Part shown: positions 1 to 5,993 of the stretch, one piece after another
Layout: each line of letters begins with the position of its first letter
Numbering within the stretch: position 1 is the first letter of the stretch
Assembly (NCBI GenBank): GCA_021776145.1
Contig: JAJFGM010000434.1
Span: 1-8,474 of the forward strand
Length of the DNA stretch: 8,474 bases
DNA from: Kiloniellaceae bacterium
Lineage (GTDB): Bacteria; Pseudomonadota; Alphaproteobacteria; Kiloniellales; Kiloniellaceae
Direction of reading: 5' to 3'
Translations under genes and position numbers: made by a program
The notes under the pieces: model-generated
Database searches by the model: none
What the model was told of the DNA's origin: nothing
What the model saw: only the letters and a program-made list of their open reading frames with translations

Positions 1-623
1 ATAGCGGCGATCGGGCCGACGCTGTCATAAGTCAGTCCGTGCCCGGCGTGACACTCGATGCCAAGTTCGGCGGCCTTCGCCGATACCCGGACAATGCGCC
101 GCAACTCCATCTCGGCTTGGGCAGTGTTCTCGGCAAAGGCCGCGCAATAGGTCCCGGTGTGGAACTCCACCACGGGCGCTCCCAGCGCCTTGGCGGCCTC
201 GAGCTGGTCCTCGTCGGGATCGATGAACAGCGATACTCGAATGCCGGCCGCTACCAATGCGTCGACATAAGACCGCAGGCCGTCGAGACCGCCGGCCACA
301 TCCAGACCGCCCTCGGTGGTCACTTCCTGACGCTTTTCCGGCACGATACAGGCCGCGTGGGGTTTATGGCGCAAAGCGATCTCGAGCATTTCCTCGGTGG
401 CCGCCATCTCGAAATTGAGCGGCACATCGAGCTGTTTCATCAGGCGATCAATATCGGCGTCCGAGATATGCCGCCGGTCCTCGCGCAGATGCGCCGTAAT
501 CCCGTCGGCACCAGCCGTGACCGCCAGCAACGCCGCACGGGTCGGGTCCGGATTGGAGCCGCCGCGTGCATTGCGGATTGTCGCCACGTGATCGATATTC
601 ACGCCTAGGCGCAAATAAGACAT
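1..623 (-). CDS. pdxJ: Pyridoxine 5'-phosphate synthase, 3' end cut by window edge
   Basis: PdxJ makes pyridoxine 5'-phosphate from 1-deoxyxylulose 5-phosphate and 3-amino-2-oxopropyl phosphate, the last ring-closing step of the DXP-dependent vitamin B6 pathway; it is a cytosolic TIM barrel. Reading leftwards from ATG at 623-621 gives MSYLRLGVNIDHVATIRNAR, followed by GGSNPDP, the PdxJ N-terminal signature. ITAHLREDRRHI (residues 42-53), NFEMA (70-74) and CHAGHGLTYDS (191-201) are further family motifs. His45, Glu72 and the His of GHG (195) fall where the catalytic residues of the E. coli enzyme are expected. 207 complete codons are visible of a usual 240-250. The start is 6 nt after the DUF2062 stop, and an AAGGA ribosome site overlaps that stop codon, so translational coupling is likely. 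The identification is secure; only the C-terminal phosphate-binding part is missing, off the left edge. Confidence 0.96.
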   Translation of the reverse strand, partial: MSYLRLGVNIDHVATIRNARGGSNPDPTRAALLAVTAGADGITAHLREDRRHISDADIDRLMKQLDVPLNFEMAATEEMLEIALRHKPHAACIVPEKRQEVTTEGGLDVAGGLDGLRSYVDALVAAGIRVSLFIDPDEDQLEAAKALGAPVVEFHTGTYCAAFAENTAQAEMELRRIVRVSAKAAELGIECHAGHGLTYDSVGPIAA

Positions 624-629
624 CGTCCT

Positions 630-1211
630 TCATTCCTCCAACAACCTGGCGCTGGCGGCTTCTTTGGCAAGCTTACGGCGCCGAAGTTCGCGCTTGATAA
701 GGCGCTTGCGGCGCGCATACCGGTACCGCTCGACGATCGACCGAAGGGGAATAAAGGCCACAAACCATGCCACCACTCCGGTCGGAAGGCCTCCCACGAT
801 CATCGGCAAGAGAACCTGGAGCGGACGTTCTATAATGTAATTCATTGACAGATTGGCTGAAAGCCCCGTATCTGCATGGCTACCAAGCAGCCAATGACCC
901 AGGGTGAAAATCCAACTCCAAATGAACGGAAATGTCCAAGGATTTCCGATTACTGTACCAATTGCCGAAGCTATGACATTAGCCCTGAGCAAGAGTGCGA
1001 GTCCGGCTGCGAGGACAAAATGCAAACCGATAAAGGGCGTGAAGGATACCGCGACACCAGCGGCGAAACCGGCCGCGATGCTGTAAGGCGAGCCCGGCAG
1101 ACGCCCCAAGCGGTGGGCAACATAAGTACTCTGCCGCAGCCAGCCGCGGCGCGGCCACAAGGCAAGCGTCAGACGCTCGATGATCGACAATGGATTGCGG
1201 CGTTTAAACAT
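630..1211 (-). CDS. DUF2062 family inner-membrane protein
   Basis: 193-residue membrane protein of the DUF2062 family, whose function is not established. The family hallmarks are visible: a Gly-rich entry to the first hydrophobic stretch (AAGFAAGVAVSFTPFIGLHF, about 46-65) and GNPWTFP at 89-95. Hydrophobic segments run about 45-75, 78-110 and 133-157. Both ends are strongly basic: N-terminal KRR and RR, and a C-terminal Arg/Lys-rich stretch at 161-183, suggesting cytoplasmic tails that may touch membrane phospholipid or nucleic acid (inference). It starts 30 nt after the upstream (p)ppGpp gene and ends 6 nt before pdxJ, so it is probably part of that operon. The ribosome site is weak (AGGG about 13 nt upstream), so expression may depend on translation of the preceding gene. 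Position beside a (p)ppGpp gene and pdxJ gives no clear functional clue. Confidence 0.88.
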   Translation of the reverse strand: MFKRRNPLSIIERLTLALWPRRGWLRQSTYVAHRLGRLPGSPYSIAAGFAAGVAVSFTPFIGLHFVLAAGLALLLRANVIASAIGTVIGNPWTFPFIWSWIFTLGHWLLGSHADTGLSANLSMNYIIERPLQVLLPMIVGGLPTGVVAWFVAFIPLRSIVERYRYARRKRLIKRELRRRKLAKEAASARLLEE

Positions 1212-1241
1212 TCTGCGAGGCGGCCCTATCCGAACTGATCC

Positions 1242-3374
1242 CTAAGCCCTCGCCCGTTCGACCGAGGTAATAACGGGCATCGTACGCAGGGCGGCGACGA
1301 TGTTGCTGAGATGCTTCACGTCCTGGACCTGAACGTCTATGAGCATCTCGAAAAAGTCCATCGAACGGTTGGTGATCTTGAGGTTGCTGATATTGCCTTG
1401 GTTCTTGCCGATAATCGTCGAGAGGCTGCCAAGGCTGCCAGGTTCATTGGCGACGACCAAATGCAACCGGCCAGTGAAATCATCGCTTTCGGTCATGACG
1501 TCCCAGGACACATCGACCCAGCGTTCCGGCGTGTCCTGAAAGTTGGCCAGGGTGTCGCAATCGATGGTGTGCAGGGTCACGCCCTTGCCCGTCGTGACGA
1601 TGCCGACAATGCGGTCGCCGGGCAGCGGGTGGCAGCAGTGGGCGTAGTGCACCGCCATGCCGGGAATTAGACCCTTGACGGGCACCGCATTGTCGCTGGC
1701 CTTTTTCGGTTTGCTGATGGACACGACCTTTTGCGGCTTGGACGCCGACTTGACGCCCGGGAAAACCGCGACCAGGACGTCACGCGCGCTGTGGTGACCC
1801 TGTCCCACGGCAGCATGGATGTCGGCGACGTCGTCCATCTTGAAACGCTTCAAAACACCGCGCAGTGCCTTTTCGGTGCAGTCGTAACCTTCCTGGCGGA
1901 ACGCCTTGTGCAGCATCTGGCGTCCCAATTCGATGTATTGCTCCCGCTCCTTGATGCGCACGTAACGGCGCAGCCGGGCCTTGGCCTTGCCGCTGACGAC
2001 AAATTGCTCCCAATCGGGCGAAGGCGTTTGCGCCTTGGAGGTGATGATCTCGACCTGGTCACCGTTGTTGAGCTGGCTGCGCAGCTGCACCATGCGGCCA
2101 TTGACCTTGGCGCCAACGCAGGTATCACCGACCTCGGAGTGCACCGCGTAGGCGAAATCGACCGGACTGGCTCCCTGCGGCAGAGCGATCACGGCACCCT
2201 TTGGCGTGAAGCAGAAGACCTGATCCTGATACATCTCCAGTTTGGTGTGTTCGAGAAACTCCTCGGGATTTGTTGTGTGTTCGAGAATATCGAGCAATTC
2301 GCGAATCCAGCGGTACTGGCGGCCCTCGACCTGCGGCTCTCCCTGCTTGTAGCGCCAATGCGCGGCAACGCCGAACTCGGCTATCTCGTGCATTTCCTCG
2401 GTCCGAATCTGGATTTCGATGCGCTGCCGTTCGGGCCCGATGATGGTGGTGTGAATCGACTGATAGCCATTCGGCTTGGCGGTCGAAATGTAGTCCTTGA
2501 AGCGTCCGGGAACCACGGGATAGTGCCGATGAATCTCGCCAAGCGACTGATAACACTCGCCGATCGTGCCAACCACTATGCGAAAGGCCATGATGTCGGA
2601 AAGCTGTTCAAAGGTAATGTTCTTGCGCTGCATCTTGCGCCAGATCGAATGCGGCGACTTCAGCCGGCCCGACACGGCCGCCTCGACACCGTCCTTGCAG
2701 ACGACCTGCTTCAACTCCTTGATGATTCGGACCGGCAGTTCCTCACCCTGGCTCTTGAGGAAGTCGAGCCGGGCGACGATCGATTCGCGACCGTCGGGAT
2801 TGAGTTGCGCGAAGGCGAGATCCTCGAGCTGGTCCTTGAAGCCCTGCATGCCGATACGTTCGGCCAGCGGGGCATAGATATCCATGGTTTCGCGGGCGAT
2901 GCGGCGACGTTTTTCCTCGGAGGTGATGTGATAAAGCGTCTGCATGTTGTGCAGACGGTCAGCCAGCTTCACCAGCAAGACTCTGATATCCTCCGACATG
3001 GCGACCAGTAGCTTGCCGAAGTTCTCCGCGTGCTTGGTTTCCTCCGACTGCAGTTCCAGACGACCGAGCTTGGTGACCCCGTCCACCAGGCGGGCAATCT
3101 CCTTGCCGAACATGCGTTCAATGTCGTCGATCGTGGCTTCGGTATCCTCGACCACGTCGTGCAGCAGGGCGGTGATGATCGAGGCGGCGTCGAGTTTAAG
3201 GTCGGTAAGGATACCGGCCACTTCCAGCGGGTGCGAAAAATACGGATCGCCGGAGGCGCGGCGTTGCGAGCCATGCAGCTTCATGGCGAAGACATAAGCG
3301 CGATTCAGCGCGTCTTCGTCCGTATTCGGGTCATAGGCTTTGACCCGCTCGACCAGTTCAAATTGCCGGATCAT
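1242..3374 (-). CDS. spoT: Bifunctional (p)ppGpp synthetase/hydrolase (RelA/SpoT homologue)
   Basis: 710-residue long RSH enzyme that makes and degrades the stringent-response alarmone (p)ppGpp. Domains in order: HD hydrolase (about 25-195), synthetase (about 220-345), TGS (about 384-446), a linker with a Cys/His zinc-finger-like region (HCCHPLPGD at 579-587, Cys606) and a C-terminal ACT domain (about 635-708). Hydrolase residues are intact: Arg39, His48, His72-Asp73, Glu76-Asp77, Asp139 and Asn143, each five less than in the Streptococcus enzyme, which also supports this start. Synthetase residues include RLKS (237-240), Asp260, NGYQSIH (302-308) and Glu320. The RFKD at 291-294 is the RXKD type found in bifunctional enzymes, not the EXDD of synthetase-only RelA, so both activities are expected. 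The ribosome site is weak (AGAG). It lies downstream of rpoZ, separated by a terminator, so it should have its own promoter. The symbol is used loosely; rel or rsh would also fit. Confidence 0.97.
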   Translation of the reverse strand: MIRQFELVERVKAYDPNTDEDALNRAYVFAMKLHGSQRRASGDPYFSHPLEVAGILTDLKLDAASIITALLHDVVEDTEATIDDIERMFGKEIARLVDGVTKLGRLELQSEETKHAENFGKLLVAMSEDIRVLLVKLADRLHNMQTLYHITSEEKRRRIARETMDIYAPLAERIGMQGFKDQLEDLAFAQLNPDGRESIVARLDFLKSQGEELPVRIIKELKQVVCKDGVEAAVSGRLKSPHSIWRKMQRKNITFEQLSDIMAFRIVVGTIGECYQSLGEIHRHYPVVPGRFKDYISTAKPNGYQSIHTTIIGPERQRIEIQIRTEEMHEIAEFGVAAHWRYKQGEPQVEGRQYRWIRELLDILEHTTNPEEFLEHTKLEMYQDQVFCFTPKGAVIALPQGASPVDFAYAVHSEVGDTCVGAKVNGRMVQLRSQLNNGDQVEIITSKAQTPSPDWEQFVVSGKAKARLRRYVRIKEREQYIELGRQMLHKAFRQEGYDCTEKALRGVLKRFKMDDVADIHAAVGQGHHSARDVLVAVFPGVKSASKPQKVVSISKPKKASDNAVPVKGLIPGMAVHYAHCCHPLPGDRIVGIVTTGKGVTLHTIDCDTLANFQDTPERWVDVSWDVMTESDDFTGRLHLVVANEPGSLGSLSTIIGKNQGNISNLKITNRSMDFFEMLIDVQVQDVKHLSNIVAALRTMPVITSVERARA

Positions 3375-3504
3375 GGCGTCTCTACAGCGCTGTTGCTCGA
3401 CCGCGCCATCCTGCGCGGGAAAAGCTTACGATAGAGTATGTTGGGCGCCGATTCCTAGAGTCGATATGACGACGCCTGCAAGGTGAATGGCAGATCGTGA
3501 ATCC

Positions 3505-3569
3505 CTGGTGTAATGGTTCCGGAACACGACTTATTGATTGAGCCGTGTTTTGGGGCCGAATCACACCAG
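3505..3569. repeat. Nested inverted repeats upstream of the (p)ppGpp gene
   Basis: CTGGTGT at 3505-3511 is matched by its exact complement ACACCAG at 3563-3569, and inside it AACACG (3523-3528) is matched by CGTGTT (3544-3549). The inner left arm abuts a perfect 10-bp palindrome, GTTCCGGAAC (3515-3524). The stems are short and the loops long, so a regulatory-protein site or a structured leader are both possible; chance is not excluded. Confidence 0.35.
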
Positions 3570-3614
3570 ATTCAAATGTTTAGTGTCCATTTGGCGGGAC
3601 GCCTCGAACACGAC

Positions 3615-3646
3615 AAGACCGCGGCCGAAATTAAGGCCGCGGTCTT
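3615..3646 (-). terminator. Probable rho-independent terminator after rpoZ (possibly bidirectional)
   Basis: A perfect 12-bp GC-rich stem: AAGACCGCGGCC at 3615-3626 pairs with GGCCGCGGTCTT at 3635-3646 around an 8-base A/T loop. It lies 69 bases beyond the rpoZ stop. The stem base is A/T, giving a short T run on each exit side (CTTG on the minus strand, CTTTG on the plus strand). The U-tract is short for a classical terminator, but the stem strength, the loop and the place after rpoZ support the call. Confidence 0.72.
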
Positions 3647-3648
3647 TG

Positions 3649-3694
3649 CAACCAACTGTTCGCTTTATGCCACGCAATTCGGCCGGGTTGGTTG
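3649..3694. repeat. 8-bp inverted repeat in the rpoZ 3' untranslated region
   Basis: CAACCAAC (3649-3656) is perfectly complementary to GTTGGTTG (3687-3694), with a 30-base loop. It sits between the rpoZ stop codon and the terminator hairpin and would add a second stem to the 3' end of the rpoZ mRNA. Function unknown. Confidence 0.35.
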
Positions 3695-3715
3695 GACTGT
3701 ATCGATCGGACCGGG

Positions 3716-4138
3716 TCAGTCGGGCGCGTTGGTGTCCTCGAAGCCGCCGGCCATCGCTTCGCTGCCGTCGGAAGGGGTCTCTGCGTCCAGGCCCTGACGG
3801 GCCGCCTGCAGGATGGCGTCGTCCGCGGTCCCGTCGGCACCCGGTGTTTCCGCGGGCTCGCCGCTGCCGGGCATGCTGAACTGCTCCAGCTCTTCCTCGG
3901 GCTCGTCCACCTCGACATGCTTTTGCAGCCCCTTGATCAGGGCATCGCCAAGTTCGTCCAAATCGACCGTTTCCTCGGCAATCTCGCGCAGGGCGACAAC
4001 CGGGTTCTTGTCGTCGTCGCGCTCAATGGTCAGCGCGGCCCCTGCGGCCATGTCCCTGGCCCGCTGAGCGGCCTTCATGACCAGCTCAAAACGGTTCGGA
4101 ACCCTGACCACGCAGTCTTCGACAGTAACGCGCGCCAT
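3716..4138 (-). CDS. rpoZ: RNA polymerase omega subunit with acidic C-terminal tail
   Basis: Omega helps fold and hold the beta-prime subunit of RNA polymerase and forms part of one (p)ppGpp binding site. The first residues MARVTVEDCV and the following VPNRFELVMKAAQRARD (13-29) and KNPVVALREIAEETVD (44-59) are the conserved omega core; the N-terminal MAR motif that contacts (p)ppGpp in E. coli is intact. The protein is 140 residues against 91 in E. coli. The extra part, about 76-140, is very acidic and Gly/Pro/Ala-rich (for example DEPEEELEQ at 78-86) and probably disordered; extended acidic tails are common in alphaproteobacterial omega. The start has a good ribosome site (GGAG, 8 bases before ATG). 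A promoter and a strong hairpin lie upstream and a terminator downstream, so it can be a single-gene transcript. The (p)ppGpp gene follows 341 bases later. Confidence 0.95.
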   Translation of the reverse strand: MARVTVEDCVVRVPNRFELVMKAAQRARDMAAGAALTIERDDDKNPVVALREIAEETVDLDELGDALIKGLQKHVEVDEPEEELEQFSMPGSGEPAETPGADGTADDAILQAARQGLDAETPSDGSEAMAGGFEDTNAPD

Positions 4139-4164
4139 ACCGGCATCTCCAAATCAATGGTTTA

Positions 4165-4186
4165 GCGCCGCCGGGCCCGGCGGCGC
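4165..4186 (-). promoter_or_regulatory. Perfect 22-base GC palindrome in the rpoZ leader
   Basis: Bases 4165-4186 are a perfect palindrome whose half is GCGCCGCCGGG. In RNA it can fold into a stem of about 8-9 GC pairs. Measured from the predicted promoter, it would begin about five bases from the 5' end of the rpoZ mRNA and end 26 bases before the ATG, leaving the ribosome site free. There is no T run after it, so a classical terminator is unlikely. A 5' protective stem, attenuator or protein-binding dyad are possible. Confidence 0.6.
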
Positions 4187-4197
4187 AAATCGAGCGG

Positions 4198-4226
4198 AAT
4201 ATAGGGATGCTGCCTATCCAGGGCAA
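4198..4226 (-). promoter_or_regulatory. Predicted sigma70-type promoter of rpoZ
   Basis: On the minus strand TTGCCC (4226-4221) is followed after exactly 17 bases by TATATT (4203-4198). The -10 box matches TATAAT at five of six positions and the -35 box has the key TTG. The predicted start is near 4191, giving a leader of about 50 bases. No other promoter of this quality was seen in the window. Confidence 0.68.
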
Positions 4227-4244
4227 GCCGAATTCCCGGCATCG

Positions 4245-4274
4245 CCACCTGCTGGACCGGAACCGCCTGCTGGA
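4245..4274. repeat. Tandem 12-base direct repeat upstream of the rpoZ promoter
   Basis: CCACCTGCTGGA (4245-4256) and CCGCCTGCTGGA (4263-4274) agree at 11 of 12 positions with an 18-base period. They lie 18 to 48 bases upstream of the -35 box, the usual zone for activator sites, just after the rhodanese stop codon. It may be a regulator binding pair or a chance small duplication. Confidence 0.35.
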
Positions 4275-4307
4275 GGATTTGTGGGCACCGGGTGGCCCGG
4301 GCGGCCG

Positions 4308-5924
4308 TCAGTCGAATTCCGGGCCGCCAAACTCGGGGAAGACCAATGTGGCGTCGCGCTCCAGCTGCTCGACCAGACCAACCTCCCAAGTGAGATAGCC
4401 ATTCATCGCCGCTTCGATATCGCTTTCCAGATCGTAGGGCCGCTCAAAGACGTCATTTGCCGGACTTAAAGGGGCCCGCAGGCCAGCCTCGAGCGGCAGG
4501 CCGGCGGCGCGCCAAGCCGCCGTTCCCCCGGCGAGAAGGGTTACGCCGACGACGCCGAGACCGGCCAGGTCAGCCGCCGCCAGCTTGGCCAAGGTGCCGG
4601 ATCCGCTGGTGACGACGATGTGCTCGGCGTCGGTTAGGCGCGGGATGGCAGCGGCCAAGGCAGTCCGGTCGGCCCACAAGGCGCCGGGCACATGGCCACG
4701 CCGGTGCGCCAGGCTACAGCCGAAATCGACAACCTTCGCGGCGTCTCCCAACGCCTGTACCGCCACGGGCGGCAAGGCCGGCAGATCGACGGCCGCGACC
4801 TCGGGCGGGATCGTGCGCCCGGCTCCGCTTTCACGCGGCCGGTCGCCGGCACGATCCACGGTGTCCAGACCGCCCGCCAGCACAAAGACCTCGGGCAGGC
4901 CCATCTGCAGCAGCCAAGAAGCGGTCATGGTGGCGCGCGCCTCGTTGTCGTCGACCAGGACGACGCGGCCGCCGCGCACCGCCAAATACTGATCGGTGGC
5001 CTGGACCAGCTGTCCGCCCGGTGCCGACCGCGCGCCCGGCAGATGGCCAGCGTGGTACTCCTCGGGCGTGCGCACGTCGAAGACATAGAGGTTGCCTGCC
5101 TCGCCGCGCCAGGCCTCGAGCCTAGCGATGTCGACGCGGCGCACGCCAAAGCGCTGGGCAACCCGAGCGGCGGCTGCCCGGGCCCAGTCGCGAGCAGCGA
5201 TCGAGGCATCGCCGCAATGTCGCTCGGCGCCGCATTCCAGTTGCAGACCGGCAAGATGCCAGCCCATCGTACCGTTGCGCAGGGCCACCACCGGATTGGG
5301 CAACCCGGCATTGACCAGCGACTGCGCGCCGATAATCGAGCGGGTCCGGCCGGCGCAATTGACCACCACCAGGGTCGCCGGATCGGGCGCCAGGTCACGC
5401 GCGCGGTAGACCAGTTCGGCGCCCGGTGTGTCGATGCCGCCGGGAATGCACATTTCGTGGAATTCCTCGCGCGGCCGGCTGTCGAGGATCACCAGATCCT
5501 CGCCGGCACGCTGCCTGGCATGCAGATCCTCGGCGGTAATGCTGCGGGTAGCGAAGCGATGCTCGACGACCTCGCCGAAGGCCTTGGAGACGACATTGAC
5601 ACCACTGTAGATTTCGAACCCGTCTGCCCTCCAGTCGTCGGGGCCGCCTGCGAAATGGCCGAGGTTGTCATAACCCGCCGCGCGTAGCTTTACCGCGGCC
5701 GCATCGATCAGCCCCGCGCCGCCATCGCACAACACCAGACGCGTCTCCGGCCAGGGCACGAGGCGGCGCAGACGCAGTTCCAGGTGGCTCAGGGGAAGAT
5801 TGACCGCCGCCAGGAGATGACCATGGCCGAAGCCCCCCTCCTGGCGCAGGTCCAGCAGGGCGAAATCACCCGATTCAACCAGAGCGGCGCGCAGTTCCGC
5901 GGCACCAACAAGTGGCAAGGTCAT
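4308..5924 (-). CDS. Tandem four-domain rhodanese-like sulfurtransferase
   Basis: 538 residues from ATG at 5924, chosen because GGGAG lies 10 bases upstream; a longer reading to 5993 starts with TTG and would translate the spacer hairpin. Rhodanese domains move sulfane sulfur through a cysteine persulfide. Four repeats are visible at about 5-102, 127-227, 263-357 and 395-479. Domain 1 has Cys66 in CDGGAG and domain 2 has Cys190 in CAGRTR, a normal active loop with Arg at +5. In domain 3 the cysteine position is Asp325 (DDNEAR) and in domain 4 it is Ser440 (SGSGTLA), so these two should be inactive and structural. Residues 480-538 form a separate C-terminal extension with many acidic and aromatic residues. 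No signal peptide or membrane segment, hence cytoplasmic. It follows the thiol dioxygenase gene by 69 bases, pointing to a shared role in cysteine or persulfide sulfur handling (inference). The substrate is unknown. Confidence 0.88.
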   Translation of the reverse strand: MTLPLVGAAELRAALVESGDFALLDLRQEGGFGHGHLLAAVNLPLSHLELRLRRLVPWPETRLVLCDGGAGLIDAAAVKLRAAGYDNLGHFAGGPDDWRADGFEIYSGVNVVSKAFGEVVEHRFATRSITAEDLHARQRAGEDLVILDSRPREEFHEMCIPGGIDTPGAELVYRARDLAPDPATLVVVNCAGRTRSIIGAQSLVNAGLPNPVVALRNGTMGWHLAGLQLECGAERHCGDASIAARDWARAAAARVAQRFGVRRVDIARLEAWRGEAGNLYVFDVRTPEEYHAGHLPGARSAPGGQLVQATDQYLAVRGGRVVLVDDNEARATMTASWLLQMGLPEVFVLAGGLDTVDRAGDRPRESGAGRTIPPEVAAVDLPALPPVAVQALGDAAKVVDFGCSLAHRRGHVPGALWADRTALAAAIPRLTDAEHIVVTSGSGTLAKLAAADLAGLGVVGVTLLAGGTAAWRAAGLPLEAGLRAPLSPANDVFERPYDLESDIEAAMNGYLTWEVGLVEQLERDATLVFPEFGGPEFD

Positions 5925-5951
5925 TTGAGGCTTACTCCCGGGCGCACCAGT

Positions 5952-5986
5952 CCTCGGAGTACGAGGCCGGGGGAGCGCCCCCGGCC
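5952..5986 (-). promoter_or_regulatory. Two adjacent hairpins between the dioxygenase and rhodanese genes
   Basis: A 9-bp perfect stem, GGCCGGGGG (5965-5973) with CCCCCGGCC (5978-5986), has a 4-base loop; next to it CCTCG (5952-5956) pairs with CGAGG (5962-5966), sharing two bases with the first. Neither is followed by a T run on the minus strand. They may stabilise the mRNA, cause partial termination, or control translation of the rhodanese gene. Confidence 0.5.
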
Positions 5987-5993
5987 CAGCCAA

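Larger units (their letters stand above)
3375..3715. other. 341-bp spacer between rpoZ and the (p)ppGpp gene, rich in inverted repeats
   Basis: No convincing coding region on either strand. From rpoZ outward it holds an 8-bp inverted repeat (3649-3694), a strong terminator-type hairpin (3615-3646) and a nested pair of inverted repeats (3505-3569). The 170 bases next to the (p)ppGpp gene have no strong sigma70 promoter that I can defend; TTGCAG at 3481-3476 on the minus strand is a weak -35 candidate without a good -10. The promoter for the downstream operon should lie here because the terminator separates it from rpoZ. Confidence 0.5.

Noticed and set aside
39..608. 189-codon open frame on the plus strand, opposite pdxJ
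   Set aside because: The minus strand here encodes PdxJ with conserved motifs throughout.
1731..3011. 426-codon open frame on the plus strand, opposite the (p)ppGpp gene
   Set aside because: It is antisense to a gene with complete catalytic motifs and mirrors its codons; long antisense frames are expected at this GC content, and the protein resembles no family I know.
3375..3540. Promoter for the (p)ppGpp operon
   Set aside because: One is expected here, but the best pairs (TTGCAG with TAGGAA) match only half of each box, so none is called as a separate feature.
3513..3797. Plus-strand open frames in the spacer and over rpoZ (also 3692-4165)
   Set aside because: They run through the terminator stem and antisense to rpoZ, with no ribosome site or recognisable protein.
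4692..5687. 331-codon open frame on the plus strand, opposite the rhodanese gene
   Set aside because: It overlaps well-defined rhodanese domains and has no recognisable domain or ribosome site; a GC-driven shadow.
5925..5993. Longer start for the rhodanese gene at 5993
   Set aside because: It would start on TTG with no ribosome site and encode a Pro/Gly/Arg-rich stretch through the spacer hairpin; ATG at 5924 has GGGAG upstream and begins at domain 1.
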